From positions 87,891-151,890 of the forward strand of contig JBFLYD010000043.1 in NCBI GenBank assembly GCA_040756905.1: a stretch of 64,000 bases of DNA. The letters are read 5' to 3'. This document shows positions 41,334 to 50,650 of this stretch, in pieces. This stretch comes from Acidobacteriota bacterium (lineage in GTDB: Bacteria; Acidobacteriota; Aminicenantia; JBFLYD01). Both the position numbers and the translations under genes were made by a program. The notes beneath the pieces are model-generated. The model saw only the letters and a program-made list of their open reading frames with translations. It was not told where the DNA came from and ran no database searches. The number at the start of each line of letters is the position of its first letter. The stretch's first letter is position 1.

Positions 41334-41818
41334 ATTTTTTTCTTCGAAAGAATAATTCCTCCAATCAGAGCAACAATTATTAAAATTGAGGTGATTTCAA
41401 AAGGATAGAGGAAATCCTTAAAAAGAAATTCTCCTATTAGATCAACATTTCCATATTGGTTTCCTTCAATTTCTGGCCGGGGAAAGATAAGAGATGCCAC
41501 TGGAATCGATAACAAAATAAAGAAAGATATGGCAAGAATAATAGAAAGCTTATTTGTAAACCTTAGCTTTATTTCTTCTTTTTTTCTTATATCAATCAAC
41601 ATTATTGCAAATATAAACAATATCATTATCGCTCCAGCATAGATAATTATCTGAATTACAGAGAGAAAAGGAGATGAAAGCAATGCATAAAACCCGGCTA
41701 TTCCGAGAAAAGAAAGGACTAAGAGGAGTGCGTTGTATAAAGTATTATTTATAAATATAATTGCTATGATTGATCCGATTGAAATAAATGAAAATAAAAA
41801 AAATAATATATAGTTCAT
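41330..41818 (-). CDS. nuoJ: NADH-quinone oxidoreductase subunit J
   Basis: A 162-residue five-helix membrane subunit. NALLLVLSFLGIAGFYALLSSPFLSVIQIIIYAGAIMILFIFAIMLI is typical of NuoJ. An ORF can be extended to 41902, but the added residues lie over a strong promoter (41832-41860), so ATG 41818, which starts with the first hydrophobic segment, is chosen. No ribosome-binding motif precedes it. It is the first gene of the set; nuoA-I are not in the window. Confidence 0.93.
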   Translation of the reverse strand: MNYILFFLFSFISIGSIIAIIFINNTLYNALLLVLSFLGIAGFYALLSSPFLSVIQIIIYAGAIMILFIFAIMLIDIRKKEEIKLRFTNKLSIILAISFFILLSIPVASLIFPRPEIEGNQYGNVDLIGEFLFKDFLYPFEITSILIIVALIGGIILSKKKI

Positions 41819-41831
41819 CAATTGATAGTGA

Positions 41832-41860
41832 ATTATATTAATTGAACTTCCCAGTGTCAA
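41832..41860 (-). promoter_or_regulatory. Strong sigma70-type promoter of nuoJKLMN
   Basis: On the minus strand, TTGACA (41860-41855) and TATAAT (41837-41832) are both perfect and 17 bp apart. The -10 ends 13 bp before the nuoJ ATG, so the 5' leader would be about 6-7 nt and lack a Shine-Dalgarno sequence. The promoter also settles the nuoJ start. Confidence 0.75.
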
Positions 41861-42021
41861 GGAAAGTGCCTGTAAATTTTCTTGAAAAAGCATAAGTAGC
41901 ATAATATTTATTCAATTAACAGAAAGGAAGACCCAGATTAAAGCTTACAGGCCATTAAAAATTACCTGTGCTGATAGTATTGAGATTTTTCTCCAGCTAA
42001 AAATAAAATTTATATCTTTAT

Positions 42022-45000
42022 TTAAAATCCAGGTGTGAAGGTGAACTGGAAGTACCAGCCTTTATAGGGCCTGCTGAACGGTTTAACATAATCAAGGCCG
42101 AGAATTAGAAAACCAAAGAGATTGGTTCGCAAGCCAATACCTATGCTCGAGACCGGTTTCCTCTCTCCGCCCAAAAACCAGGCTTTCTCGCTTTCATCCC
42201 AGGCTAATCCCCAATCATAAAAGGCAAGGAATTCAAGCGGGAACGCCCCATAAAATCCTTTTCCTATACCTAAAACTCGAAAAAGAGGGAATCGAAGCTC
42301 TGCATTAGCGACTATCATTTTGCTACCGATCAGTCGATTGAAATTAAAGCTATCTGTATTAGAAGCGAATTCACTCACACTAAAAGAGTCTGAGTTATAC
42401 CCTCGAACCAATGTCTCATAGCCCAGGAATAATGGCCAGAGTCGTTCATCTTCTGCATCTCTGCCATAGCGACCATAATGGAGGAGGCGAAAGGCTAAAG
42501 TGAAAGGCTTAACTGGCATAAAATAACGACGATAATCGGCTAAAATTGAGTTGTAGGAAATAGAACCTATAACCGGAGAAAATTCTAAAATATAGCTCTG
42601 GCCAAGAATGGGACTGGTTGCACCGAAAAAGGAACTATCGTAGACTAAAGCTGAGCTTGCATAGCCAAAGTTGATACTCTCAGGTGCTGGTAAATCCATT
42701 ACACTGTAGAAAATTTGAGTGCCGGTACGGCGGGAATAGGCCCGGGTATAAATCTCCATGTCAAAATCGATTAAGCGATAACCAGCAGCAAGCTCAAATC
42801 GGCGAACCTGGTTAAAAGGATAAGAGACAAATCCTGAAAGATCATAGTTTGACTGTCTGAAAATATACTCCTGCTCAATATCTGCCCACTGACCTTGGAC
42901 TTTTCCAATTGAATAATCATATCCTCCAGTGACATAAGGGATACGCTGGACTACTGCTCCCCAATTCAAGCGAGATTTTACATTCTGATAGCCAACAAGA
43001 GCAGCACTGTCCTTAATCCTGGTACTTGCTAGAAGCATCGTTGCCACAGTATGATACCCGAGCATATCGCTCCAGAAGAGCGTTAAGCCACCTCCGCCAA
43101 GAACACCGTAACGATCAATTCCGACAGCCATTTGAGGAGTGCTGACGTAATCCAGGCTCAATTTTGGTTTATAATCTTCTATCTGGAAAGTGGCCTCCTT
43201 GGGCAGACCCAGATTTGGATTCTTTAAAAGGCTGAACACCTCTCCTTCAGGTTGTTTTCTAGGGGGGAGAACAGAGGGATTGATCTGGTCAAATTGGGCT
43301 AAGGATGGATTGCCTGCCAATGCCTCTGAGGAATCTATGGTAAAGATACTGTATTTTCCATCGTCATAGGCAGAATAAGCAAGACGGCCAGTTTGCTGTG
43401 CTACTGAAATGGCAGGACTCAAAGCTGTAATACCGCTTACTCCAGTGTATAAATTAGTCACCTGGGAGATTTTTTCACTTACAATGTCAAGCTTATAAAT
43501 ATTTGAAATCCCATTCTGGTCCGAAACAAAATAGATACTCCTTGAATCCTTAGACCATTGAGGATTTATATTTTTGGCTGGGCGGAAACCCTGTATTCTT
43601 TTTATTTCACCTGATTCTGGACTTAGCAAAGCGATCTCGTAATTTCCGATGCTCAAGATGGAAAGGTCTGTGGTGAAACGATCGGTGATAAAGGCAATTT
43701 GGCTACCATCAGGAGACCAGGCTGGATGAAGGTCAGCAAAGGGGTCATCGGTAATTTTCTGCAATTCGCTACTTTTGAGGTTGTAGATGTAGATATCTGA
43801 TAGTCCCCCTGTTAAGGCTGTAAAAGCAATGCGACTTCCATCAGGCGACCAGGTCGGGTTCATGATCTCTCCGAGATTGGCAAAAGGAATTTCCTCTTCA
43901 ATCTTTCCTTCATTGACATTATAGAATGAAAGGACTGGTTTTCCTTTGCCCACTGCCCCAAAGACAAACCTCTTTCCCTCGATATCCCATGAGCCTGCCG
44001 ATCCTATGAATTGTATGCTTTCAAAGCGAGGATCGAGAGATGTCTTGGTGATTCTTCGGCTAACTTTCCCTGTCAAAGCATCAGCCAGGTACATGTCCAC
44101 AGAGAAGAAATCTCTTGTGGAAAGAAAAATTATTTCTTTTCCATTGGGACTCAAAGAAGGGGAGATATTCAATGAACCTTCTTCAGTTCCCTTAATTAAA
44201 AGTCTGCTTGAAGCATCAACTTTCTGGGTCGTTTGAAAAGATGTGGAATGGGCTTTTTTTGTTGCCATCGAGTATTCACCAGGAGGTGTTAAGGGCAGAA
44301 CAAAAGTCGTTTGTAAAAGTGGAGAATAGGCATTTTCTGTCGCTTCCTGCCAGTCTGTGGAGAGTTTTTTTAAAGGTACACCCAGAATCCTCTGCAGCAC
44401 AACTTCATAATCTCCAAACCTGCCGACAGCGCTCATGATTTTGGATACCATTACGTCTCCCCATCTTCCAGTAATATAGGCCCAGAGCGCCTGTCCATAG
44501 CGATATGGAAAATAGCGTGGATCTTCGAGTTTGGCAATCTGGGGAATATTTTTTCTTTGGCTTGCATCCCTCATCCACATTGCTGTGTTGGGATCAGCGG
44601 GGCCCAGAGAAAGATATTCTGCCAGCCCTTCAATAAACCAAAGAGGCAGGCGAAGAGCAGTAGGAGCTTGACGAGCACCTCCTGGATTTCCCTGGGAAGT
44701 GATGTCAAACTGGAAAGCGTGGACTAACTCATGGCCGATGACATGGTCAATCTCAGCCAAAGAAACCCCAAAGGGAAGAACAATCCGGCGCTTGAAGGTC
44801 TCGGTAACACCGCCCGTGCCTTCGCCGATTACGCCGGGAATGGCAGTGGTCTGTTGGAAATGGGTTGCACTGGAGTATAGAATAAGCGGTTGACGGCCTT
44901 TTAGCTGATATTTGAGGATTCGGGAAAGGCGGGCATACCAGCGCTCGGAAAGTCGGGCGGCAATCTCTGCAGCCTGTTGTTCTTCAGGATAAAAGTATAT

Positions 45001-45159
45001 GTCAAAATGCTTTGTTTTCATAATCTTAAAGTCAAAGTGCTCATACTGGACTTTATTCCGGCCAAAATACTGAGCATATAATGGAAAAGTAGCAATTTCC
45101 CAGGCCAGAGACAAAAACAAAAGGAAAGGAAATGATCTAAATTTTAATCTAAAACTCAT
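42022..45159 (-). CDS. Outer-membrane protein with peptidase MA-like domain, TolB-type propeller and C-terminal barrel
   Basis: A 1045-residue secreted protein (signal peptide, cleavage near LYAQ at 30). Residues about 40-260 form a gluzincin-like protease domain: IGHELVHAFQ with HELVH at 143-147 and the downstream glutamate in LWFIEGLAEYLS. Residues about 320-620 contain repeats of the form PxWSPDGSRIAF, a PD40/TolB beta-propeller. From about 690 to the final phenylalanine it is a beta-barrel (LRFPLFRVLGIGKGF, FQFTFTPGF), like bacterial surface antigens. The role is unknown; perhaps envelope proteolysis or export. Base composition (50-58% GC in sampled lines) is far above the neighbours, suggesting transfer. 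GGAGGT precedes the start. Confidence 0.85.
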   Translation of the reverse strand: MSFRLKFRSFPFLLFLSLAWEIATFPLYAQYFGRNKVQYEHFDFKIMKTKHFDIYFYPEEQQAAEIAARLSERWYARLSRILKYQLKGRQPLILYSSATHFQQTTAIPGVIGEGTGGVTETFKRRIVLPFGVSLAEIDHVIGHELVHAFQFDITSQGNPGGARQAPTALRLPLWFIEGLAEYLSLGPADPNTAMWMRDASQRKNIPQIAKLEDPRYFPYRYGQALWAYITGRWGDVMVSKIMSAVGRFGDYEVVLQRILGVPLKKLSTDWQEATENAYSPLLQTTFVLPLTPPGEYSMATKKAHSTSFQTTQKVDASSRLLIKGTEEGSLNISPSLSPNGKEIIFLSTRDFFSVDMYLADALTGKVSRRITKTSLDPRFESIQFIGSAGSWDIEGKRFVFGAVGKGKPVLSFYNVNEGKIEEEIPFANLGEIMNPTWSPDGSRIAFTALTGGLSDIYIYNLKSSELQKITDDPFADLHPAWSPDGSQIAFITDRFTTDLSILSIGNYEIALLSPESGEIKRIQGFRPAKNINPQWSKDSRSIYFVSDQNGISNIYKLDIVSEKISQVTNLYTGVSGITALSPAISVAQQTGRLAYSAYDDGKYSIFTIDSSEALAGNPSLAQFDQINPSVLPPRKQPEGEVFSLLKNPNLGLPKEATFQIEDYKPKLSLDYVSTPQMAVGIDRYGVLGGGGLTLFWSDMLGYHTVATMLLASTRIKDSAALVGYQNVKSRLNWGAVVQRIPYVTGGYDYSIGKVQGQWADIEQEYIFRQSNYDLSGFVSYPFNQVRRFELAAGYRLIDFDMEIYTRAYSRRTGTQIFYSVMDLPAPESINFGYASSALVYDSSFFGATSPILGQSYILEFSPVIGSISYNSILADYRRYFMPVKPFTLAFRLLHYGRYGRDAEDERLWPLFLGYETLVRGYNSDSFSVSEFASNTDSFNFNRLIGSKMIVANAELRFPLFRVLGIGKGFYGAFPLEFLAFYDWGLAWDESEKAWFLGGERKPVSSIGIGLRTNLFGFLILGLDYVKPFSRPYKGWYFQFTFTPGF

Positions 45160-45222
45160 TGCTTACCTCCAACATCTTTTTTCCATTGATTTTTATGCAA
45201 AAATCATACCATTATTCTATCA

Positions 45223-45324
45223 TTGAAAATACTGAATGTATATAATTCAAGATGTCCATTTTTTAAGACAGATGGCCAAAAATGTGTCGCCACTGAAGAA
45301 TCTTTTGCACCAATTCCAGACTGA
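45223..45324 (+). pseudogene. Possible remnant of a small cysteine-motif protein
   Basis: Within the 375-bp gap before gltA a short frame from TTG encodes CPFFKTDGQKCVATEESFAP, then stops. It looks like the first half of small zinc-binding-type proteins with a C-x(7-9)-C-A-(S/T) start and a later C-x-CP pair, which is missing here. It may be a decayed gene or chance. The rest of the gap holds only the gltA promoter. Confidence 0.25.
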
Positions 45325-45385
45325 TAAGTCTTTCTTGGATAAGCAGAGAAAAGACCTTTCTCTTTGCGTCATCAAGACATTCTTA

Positions 45386-45414
45386 TTGACATGCCCATAA
45401 ATAATAATTATATT
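45386..45414 (+). promoter_or_regulatory. Probable sigma70-type promoter of citrate synthase gene
   Basis: TTGACA (45386-45391) and TATATT (45409-45414) are separated by 17 bp. The predicted leader is about 115 nt, AT-rich, and carries GGAGGA shortly before the gltA ATG. Confidence 0.5.
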
Positions 45415-45534
45415 TAAAAAGGAAATTGGAATGAAAAATATGAGAGTGGACTTGAGTATAATTATAAATGAAAATTTATTTTATTTTATACATAAATTTT
45501 TTAATAAAAAAATTAATAAAGGAGGATAGCAATA

Positions 45535-46722
45535 ATGACACAAGAAAAATCTGAAGTATCAAAATTTGCAGCCGAAGCTGGTAGAAAAGTTGAGTATGCC
45601 AAAGGCTTGGAAGGAGTCATACTTACTGAATCATCCCTAAGTTTTGTTGATGGATTGGCAGGAAAACTTATCTATCGAGGTGTTCCCATCCAAGAACTTG
45701 CGGAATATTCCACTTTTGAAGAAACCACTTATTTTCTGATGTTTGGCGAATTCCCGAAAAAAGATGAGCTTGAAAAATTTGACCAAAAATTGAAACAAAA
45801 TCGAATTCTCCCTCCTGAACTCTTAAATATGATTAAAATGTTTCCAAAGACAGCTCATCCGATGGAAGCTTTAAGAACCGGAGTTTCTATCCTTGGAATG
45901 CTTGATACTAACAAAGAAGATATTTCAAGAGAAACAAATATTGAAAGAGCAATCCAATTAATCGCTAAATTCGCTACAATCGTTGCAGCATTTAATAGGC
46001 ACAGAAATGGTAAAGATTTCGTAGCGCCAAACCTGAATTTCAATCATGCAAAAAACTTTCTTTACATGTTAAGAGGAAAGGAGCCTTCAGAACTTGAGGC
46101 AAAAGCTATGGATGTCGGATTTATATTGCATGCAGACCACGAAATGAACGCATCCACATTAAGCTGCCGAGTCGTAGTTTCTTCTCTATCAGATATATAT
46201 TCAGCTGTAACTGCTGGAGTTGGAAGCTTGAAAGGACCTCTTCATGGTGGAGCGAATGAAGAAGTAATGAAAATGTTAGGAGAAATTGGTGGAGTTGATA
46301 AGACCGAGGCTTGGATAAAAGATGCCCTTTCAAACAAAAAGAAGATAAGCGGTTTTGGACATAGAGTATATAAATACTACGACCCGAGAGCAGCCATTTT
46401 GAAAAGTTATGCAGAAAAATTTGCTGAAGTCCGAAAAGATATGAAAGAATGGTTGGAAATGGCAAAACTCATAGAGAAAATAATGATAGAAACTCTTGGA
46501 GAAGCAAAGGGAATCTACCCAAATGTTGATTTCTACTCAGGTTTGATTTACAGCGCGATGGATATTCCGATGGATCTATTTACTCCAATATTTGCAATCT
46601 CAAGAATAACTGGCTGGACATGCCAGATACTCGAGCAATTAGTTGACAATCGAATCTATCGACCAAGAGCCATATACATAGGATCAATTGACGCTCATTA
46701 TGTCCCGATGGATAAAAGATAA
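45535..46722 (+). CDS. gltA: Citrate synthase
   Basis: A 395-residue citrate synthase condensing oxaloacetate and acetyl-CoA, of the shorter bacterial/archaeal type. It begins the fold with KGLEGVILTESSLSFVDG and carries the catalytic regions LHGGANEEVMKML (first His), ISGFGHRVYKYYDPRA (second His) and NVDFYSGLIY (Asp), with the arginine-rich IYRPRAIYIG near the C-terminus. A GGAGG site precedes the ATG. A 2-methylcitrate synthase is possible but there are no prp genes near. It is monocistronic and followed by an R3 repeat. Confidence 0.95.
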   Translation: MTQEKSEVSKFAAEAGRKVEYAKGLEGVILTESSLSFVDGLAGKLIYRGVPIQELAEYSTFEETTYFLMFGEFPKKDELEKFDQKLKQNRILPPELLNMIKMFPKTAHPMEALRTGVSILGMLDTNKEDISRETNIERAIQLIAKFATIVAAFNRHRNGKDFVAPNLNFNHAKNFLYMLRGKEPSELEAKAMDVGFILHADHEMNASTLSCRVVVSSLSDIYSAVTAGVGSLKGPLHGGANEEVMKMLGEIGGVDKTEAWIKDALSNKKKISGFGHRVYKYYDPRAAILKSYAEKFAEVRKDMKEWLEMAKLIEKIMIETLGEAKGIYPNVDFYSGLIYSAMDIPMDLFTPIFAISRITGWTCQILEQLVDNRIYRPRAIYIGSIDAHYVPMDKR

Positions 46723-46817
46723 TTTAATTTTACAAGTTTTAGTTTAAAACGAGCTTCATAAATTAAATTTATTTAAAAAACATAAGATTGATTATTTTTT
46801 CTCTGTATAGTATAGAA

Positions 46818-46940
46818 GAGACCTCTTAAAAAGCTCCAGATGCAAGGCGCAGTGAAGCTTTGAGTGAAGGAGTACTTCCTGTACGTTGGAGCGATAAAGC
46901 TGAGACTGCAACGAAGCAGATGGACTATTTCAGAGGTCTC
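46818..46940 (+). repeat. R3 inverted-repeat element, copy a
   Basis: A 123-bp unit between gltA and gspF with terminal inverted repeats (GAGACCTCTTAAAAAG and CTATTTCAGAGGTCTC). It contains AGCTCCAGATGCAAGGCGCA and GTACTTCCTGTACGTTGGAG, and is nearly identical, in the opposite orientation, to 59436-59558. No coding content. I recall similar units in other bacterial genomes but could not check. Confidence 0.85.
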
Positions 46941-46951
46941 TTCAGGTTATA

Positions 46952-46980
46952 TTGACAAAAGAGGGGTAATCCTATATTCT
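46952..46980 (+). promoter_or_regulatory. Probable promoter of the secretion/pilus operon
   Basis: TTGACA (46952-46957) and TATTCT (46975-46980), 17 bp apart, just downstream of R3. The -10 ends 15 bp before the gspF ATG and no Shine-Dalgarno motif intervenes, so a near-leaderless transcript is predicted. Confidence 0.45.
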
Positions 46981-46995
46981 CAAAAATAGATTTAT

Positions 46996-48207
46996 ATGCC
47001 AAATTATGTATGCAGAATGCTTGATGATAAAGGAAATGAAATAGTTCAATCATTCCTTGGTGAAAACGAATTAGAGGTAAAGAATTACTTTGAAATGAGG
47101 GGTTATTTTTTATTAAAGATAAAAAAAGACTGGAGCTATTCTTTATCAAGACCGAGTATTTCCCTTTCACGAAAAATTAAACCACTGGATTTTATAATTT
47201 TCAATCAAGAATTTCTGGCTCTTATAAAATCAGGAATCCCAATATTGAAGGCTATTGAGATCTCAATGGAGAAAATGAAAAATCTTAAACTCAAAGAAAT
47301 ACTTTTCCAAGTAAAAGAGGACCTTAAAAAAGGAAAATCTTTATCAGAAGCGTTTTCAAAATGGGAGATTCACTTCTCTAAAATATACACTGCGTCACTT
47401 CTGGCTGGAGAAAGAACAGCAAACTTAGAAGAGACACTCAGAAGATTCATCGGATATTTAAAAGCGATTTCATTACTAAAACAAAAAATAAAAATGGCTC
47501 TTGCATACCCAGTAATTTTATTTATATTTTCTCTGATAATTCTTGCAGCCCTTCTTTCTTTTATTATTCCACGATTTTACTCTTTCTACAAGGATTTTGA
47601 GGCGAGTCTTCCTTTTATAACCAATCTCTTAATATCGATCGCGCTTTTCATGAAAAAAAGCATTTTATACATTTTTATTTTAATTATTATCATTGGAATT
47701 TTTCTTTCTCGGATGGTAAAGAAAGAAAAATGGATGCTCTTCTTTCATAAATTTTTTGTAAAATCACCATATATCTCAGGCTTTATAATAAGGAATACAA
47801 TATCTATCTACTGCAGAACATTAAGCCTTCTTCTGCAGGGAGGAATTCCACTTGTATCTGCTGCTGAGACAGCATCAAAAACAATCCGGAGTTTATATCT
47901 CAAAAAAAAATTAGAGAAAATTCCAGAATACATAAAGGGAGGAGAAAGCCTCTCAAACTCTCTTGAAAAAACAGACATATTTCCTCCAATTTCAATTGAA
48001 ATGATAAGAGTTGGAGAATCTACTGCTTCCCTTAATTCGATGTTAAATGATGTGGCTGTCTTTTATGAAGATAGGAATGAATCTGCATACTCTTCTCTTG
48101 TTTCTCTCGTTGAGCCAGTAGTAATTATATTCATGGGAATTTTAATAGCCGGAATTCTTCTTTCTGTTTATGTTCCATTATTTAATATAATCAGGATAGT
48201 GAGATGA
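46996..48207 (+). CDS. Type II secretion/type IV pilus inner-membrane platform protein (GspF/PilC)
   Basis: A 403-residue polytopic protein with two T2SF domains. Each has the family pattern: QEFLALIKSGIPILKAIEI...LKKGKSLSEAFSKW and RTLSLLLQGGIPLVSAAETA...IKGGESLSNSLEK, separated by hydrophobic segments at about 170-195 and 215-235, with a last one near 375. The platform couples the ATPase to pseudopilus assembly. It overlaps the ATPase gene by 4 bp and opens the operon. Confidence 0.93.
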   Translation: MPNYVCRMLDDKGNEIVQSFLGENELEVKNYFEMRGYFLLKIKKDWSYSLSRPSISLSRKIKPLDFIIFNQEFLALIKSGIPILKAIEISMEKMKNLKLKEILFQVKEDLKKGKSLSEAFSKWEIHFSKIYTASLLAGERTANLEETLRRFIGYLKAISLLKQKIKMALAYPVILFIFSLIILAALLSFIIPRFYSFYKDFEASLPFITNLLISIALFMKKSILYIFILIIIIGIFLSRMVKKEKWMLFFHKFFVKSPYISGFIIRNTISIYCRTLSLLLQGGIPLVSAAETASKTIRSLYLKKKLEKIPEYIKGGESLSNSLEKTDIFPPISIEMIRVGESTASLNSMLNDVAVFYEDRNESAYSSLVSLVEPVVIIFMGILIAGILLSVYVPLFNIIRIVR

Positions 48208-49742
48208 TGAAGGATAAAATTGATATCCTCTCAGCTCCGATAAACGGAGAGTTGCTAAAATTGTTTCCTGTTGATTTTCTCTATAGGTACAATTTTATTC
48301 CATTCAAAGAAGAAGATGGAATTTTAAGTATTGCTATCGGTGATCCTTCAAATATCACAGCGATTGATGAGATTGAGTTTGTATCAAGAAAAAAATTGAA
48401 AATTTTCGCTGCGCCTCCCCATCAAATTCTTGAAGCATTGAGAAGAAGCCAAATCTCAGATGAACTCCTAAAAGAAGCCACAGAAGGATTCATTGTCCAG
48501 ATTATTGAAAAAGAAGGCGAAGAAGAACAGGAAATTTCAGTTGAGAAGCTGGTTGAAGGCGATAAGTCAATAATAAAATTGATTAATTCGATAATATTTT
48601 CAGCTGTTCAAAAAAGAGCTTCTGATATTCATGTAGAATCAAAAGAAAAAAATGTTTTGATAAAATACCGAATTGACGGAGTGCTCTATCCTGCAATGGA
48701 ACCGATCGATAAAAAATTTCAGTCTTCCATAATCTCGAGAGTAAAAGTTATGTCAGAACTTGACATCTCCGAAAAAAGGGTCCCTCAGGATGGAAGGTTC
48801 AGGCTAAAAATTAAGGATAGAACGATCGATTTTAGAGTTTCGATAATGCCCTCGATTTGGGGAGAAGATGCTGTTATAAGAATACTCGACAAGGAGATGA
48901 TTACTGAAGCACTCACAGAATTAAAGCTTGACCATTTGGGCTTTTCAGATGAAGTCCTAAAAAAATTTAAAAAGTATATAACCCAACCTTACGGAATGGT
49001 TCTCGTAACAGGACCCACTGGCTCTGGAAAAACAACAACCCTTTATGCGGCTTTGAATGAAATTAAATCTCCTGAGGATAAGATAATAACCATAGAAGAC
49101 CCGGTTGAATATCAAATTCAGGGGATAACTCAGATTCCGGTAAATGAAAAAAAGGGGCTGACATTTGCAAGGGGATTGAGGTCAATCCTGCGACATGATC
49201 CGGATAAAATCATGGTAGGAGAAATAAGGGACCCGGAAACAGCTCAGATTGCAATTCAATCTGCTCTGACAGGGCATCTTGTTTTTACCACAGTTCACGC
49301 AAACAATGTTTTCGATGTTATCGGAAGATTCATCCACATGGGAGTTGACCCGTATAGTTTTGTATCCTCCCTCAATTGTATCTTAGCTCAGCGTCTCGTA
49401 AGAGTCTTATGTGAAAAATGTAAATTGAAAGTGGTTTATAGTGAAGAAGAAATAAAAAGTTCAGGAATAAATTATTCTTTAAGTCAGGAAGCAAATTTTT
49501 ATGAACCCAATGGATGTAGATACTGTAATCATACAGGTTACAAAGGGAGAACAGCCATTGCTGAAATCCTCGAGCTTTCTGATAGAATAAGAGAAATGAT
49601 TCTTGAAAGAAAGCCTACCTCAGAAATAAAAAAAGTTGCTCAATCAGAAGGGATGGTACCCTTACGAGAATCTGGCATTGAAAAAGTTATAAAAGGAATC
49701 ACAAGCCTTAAGGAATTGAATAAAGTAACATTTGTAGAATAA
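48204..49742 (+). CDS. Type II secretion/type IV pilus assembly ATPase (GspE/PilB)
   Basis: A 512-residue hexameric motor ATPase. An N-terminal MshEN-like region precedes the core with RASDIHVE, Walker A GPTGSGKT (270-277), the Asp box ITIEDPVEYQIQG, Walker B ILRHDPDKIMVGEIRDPETA and the His box TTVHANNVFDVIGR. The zinc-binding cysteines CEKCK and CRYCNHTGYKGR lie near 413-455, as in GspE/PilB rather than the retraction ATPase PilT. It joins the next gene with one-base overlap. Confidence 0.95.
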   Translation: MMKDKIDILSAPINGELLKLFPVDFLYRYNFIPFKEEDGILSIAIGDPSNITAIDEIEFVSRKKLKIFAAPPHQILEALRRSQISDELLKEATEGFIVQIIEKEGEEEQEISVEKLVEGDKSIIKLINSIIFSAVQKRASDIHVESKEKNVLIKYRIDGVLYPAMEPIDKKFQSSIISRVKVMSELDISEKRVPQDGRFRLKIKDRTIDFRVSIMPSIWGEDAVIRILDKEMITEALTELKLDHLGFSDEVLKKFKKYITQPYGMVLVTGPTGSGKTTTLYAALNEIKSPEDKIITIEDPVEYQIQGITQIPVNEKKGLTFARGLRSILRHDPDKIMVGEIRDPETAQIAIQSALTGHLVFTTVHANNVFDVIGRFIHMGVDPYSFVSSLNCILAQRLVRVLCEKCKLKVVYSEEEIKSSGINYSLSQEANFYEPNGCRYCNHTGYKGRTAIAEILELSDRIREMILERKPTSEIKKVAQSEGMVPLRESGIEKVIKGITSLKELNKVTFVE

Positions 49743-50650
49743 TGAAATTATTCTTAGAAGGATTAAAAAATTTTTTTCTCCGATCTTACTTTCCAGCGGT
49801 AAATATTCAAATAACATCAAAATACATTTCTGGGATGGAGAGAGAATTAAAAACAGGAAAAATAAAAAATAATTTCTACAGAAAAATTGAAGAAGGAATA
49901 ATAAATGAAGACTGGAAAGACAGAAATATTCTTGATGAAAAAAAACTAAAGGATGTATTATCCATTGAATTGAACAAATTCAAAAAAGAGCCATGCATTT
50001 CATTGTTAATCCCTGAAAGCTCATCTAAAGTATTCATATTTTCATCTAACTCATTTCCAAGAGAAAAAAGGGAGGCGATTGAATTTGTTAAATGGAAAAT
50101 AAAAAGATCTGTTCCAATTGATAAAAACTTAAGAATCTCGTATGACATTTTCAAAAATGGAAATGGAATTTATAACATCTTAGCTCTTGCAATTAATGAA
50201 AATGTAATATCAGAATGGGAAATATTCTTCAACTCCATGGGAAAAAAAATTTCTTACGTAAATATTCCAACATTTACATTATACAATTGCTTAAAGAATG
50301 AGAGAAACTTGCTTTTGGTAAATCGAGATTTAAGCTACACATCATTCTTTGCCATGGCTAATAATAAACCGATAATTTACAGGATAAAAAATGAACCCCT
50401 GATTGATGAAGGATTCTCCAGTGAAATAACTTCAACTATAAAATGGATTGAGGAAAGGGAAAATAAAGTCATGGAAAGCATATGGATTAGAGATATGGCT
50501 GGAAAGAATAATATCAAAATCCAACAGGAAAATTACAAAGATAAAATCAAATATTTTAAAAATATTTCTGAATCAGACTTTGAAAAAATCCCGAATGATT
50601 TGTCTGAAATATTAAGACCTCTAATGGGAATTCCCCTCTGGAGAGAATAG
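49742..50650 (+). CDS. PilM/GspL-like cytoplasmic assembly protein
   Basis: A 302-residue protein with no signal peptide. Sequence likeness to PilM is faint by eye (the SLLIPESSSKVFIFSSN and IEFVKWKIKRSVP regions recall the actin-like fold of PilM, with VKWKIKRSVPIDKNL like its KYEIPFPLDE segment). The assignment rests mainly on position, between the ATPase and PilN/PilO-like genes, an order seen in many bacteria. It would anchor PilN in the inner-membrane ring. Shorter than PilM of Pseudomonas (about 354). Confidence 0.6.
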   Translation: MKLFLEGLKNFFLRSYFPAVNIQITSKYISGMERELKTGKIKNNFYRKIEEGIINEDWKDRNILDEKKLKDVLSIELNKFKKEPCISLLIPESSSKVFIFSSNSFPREKREAIEFVKWKIKRSVPIDKNLRISYDIFKNGNGIYNILALAINENVISEWEIFFNSMGKKISYVNIPTFTLYNCLKNERNLLLVNRDLSYTSFFAMANNKPIIYRIKNEPLIDEGFSSEITSTIKWIEERENKVMESIWIRDMAGKNNIKIQQENYKDKIKYFKNISESDFEKIPNDLSEILRPLMGIPLWRE

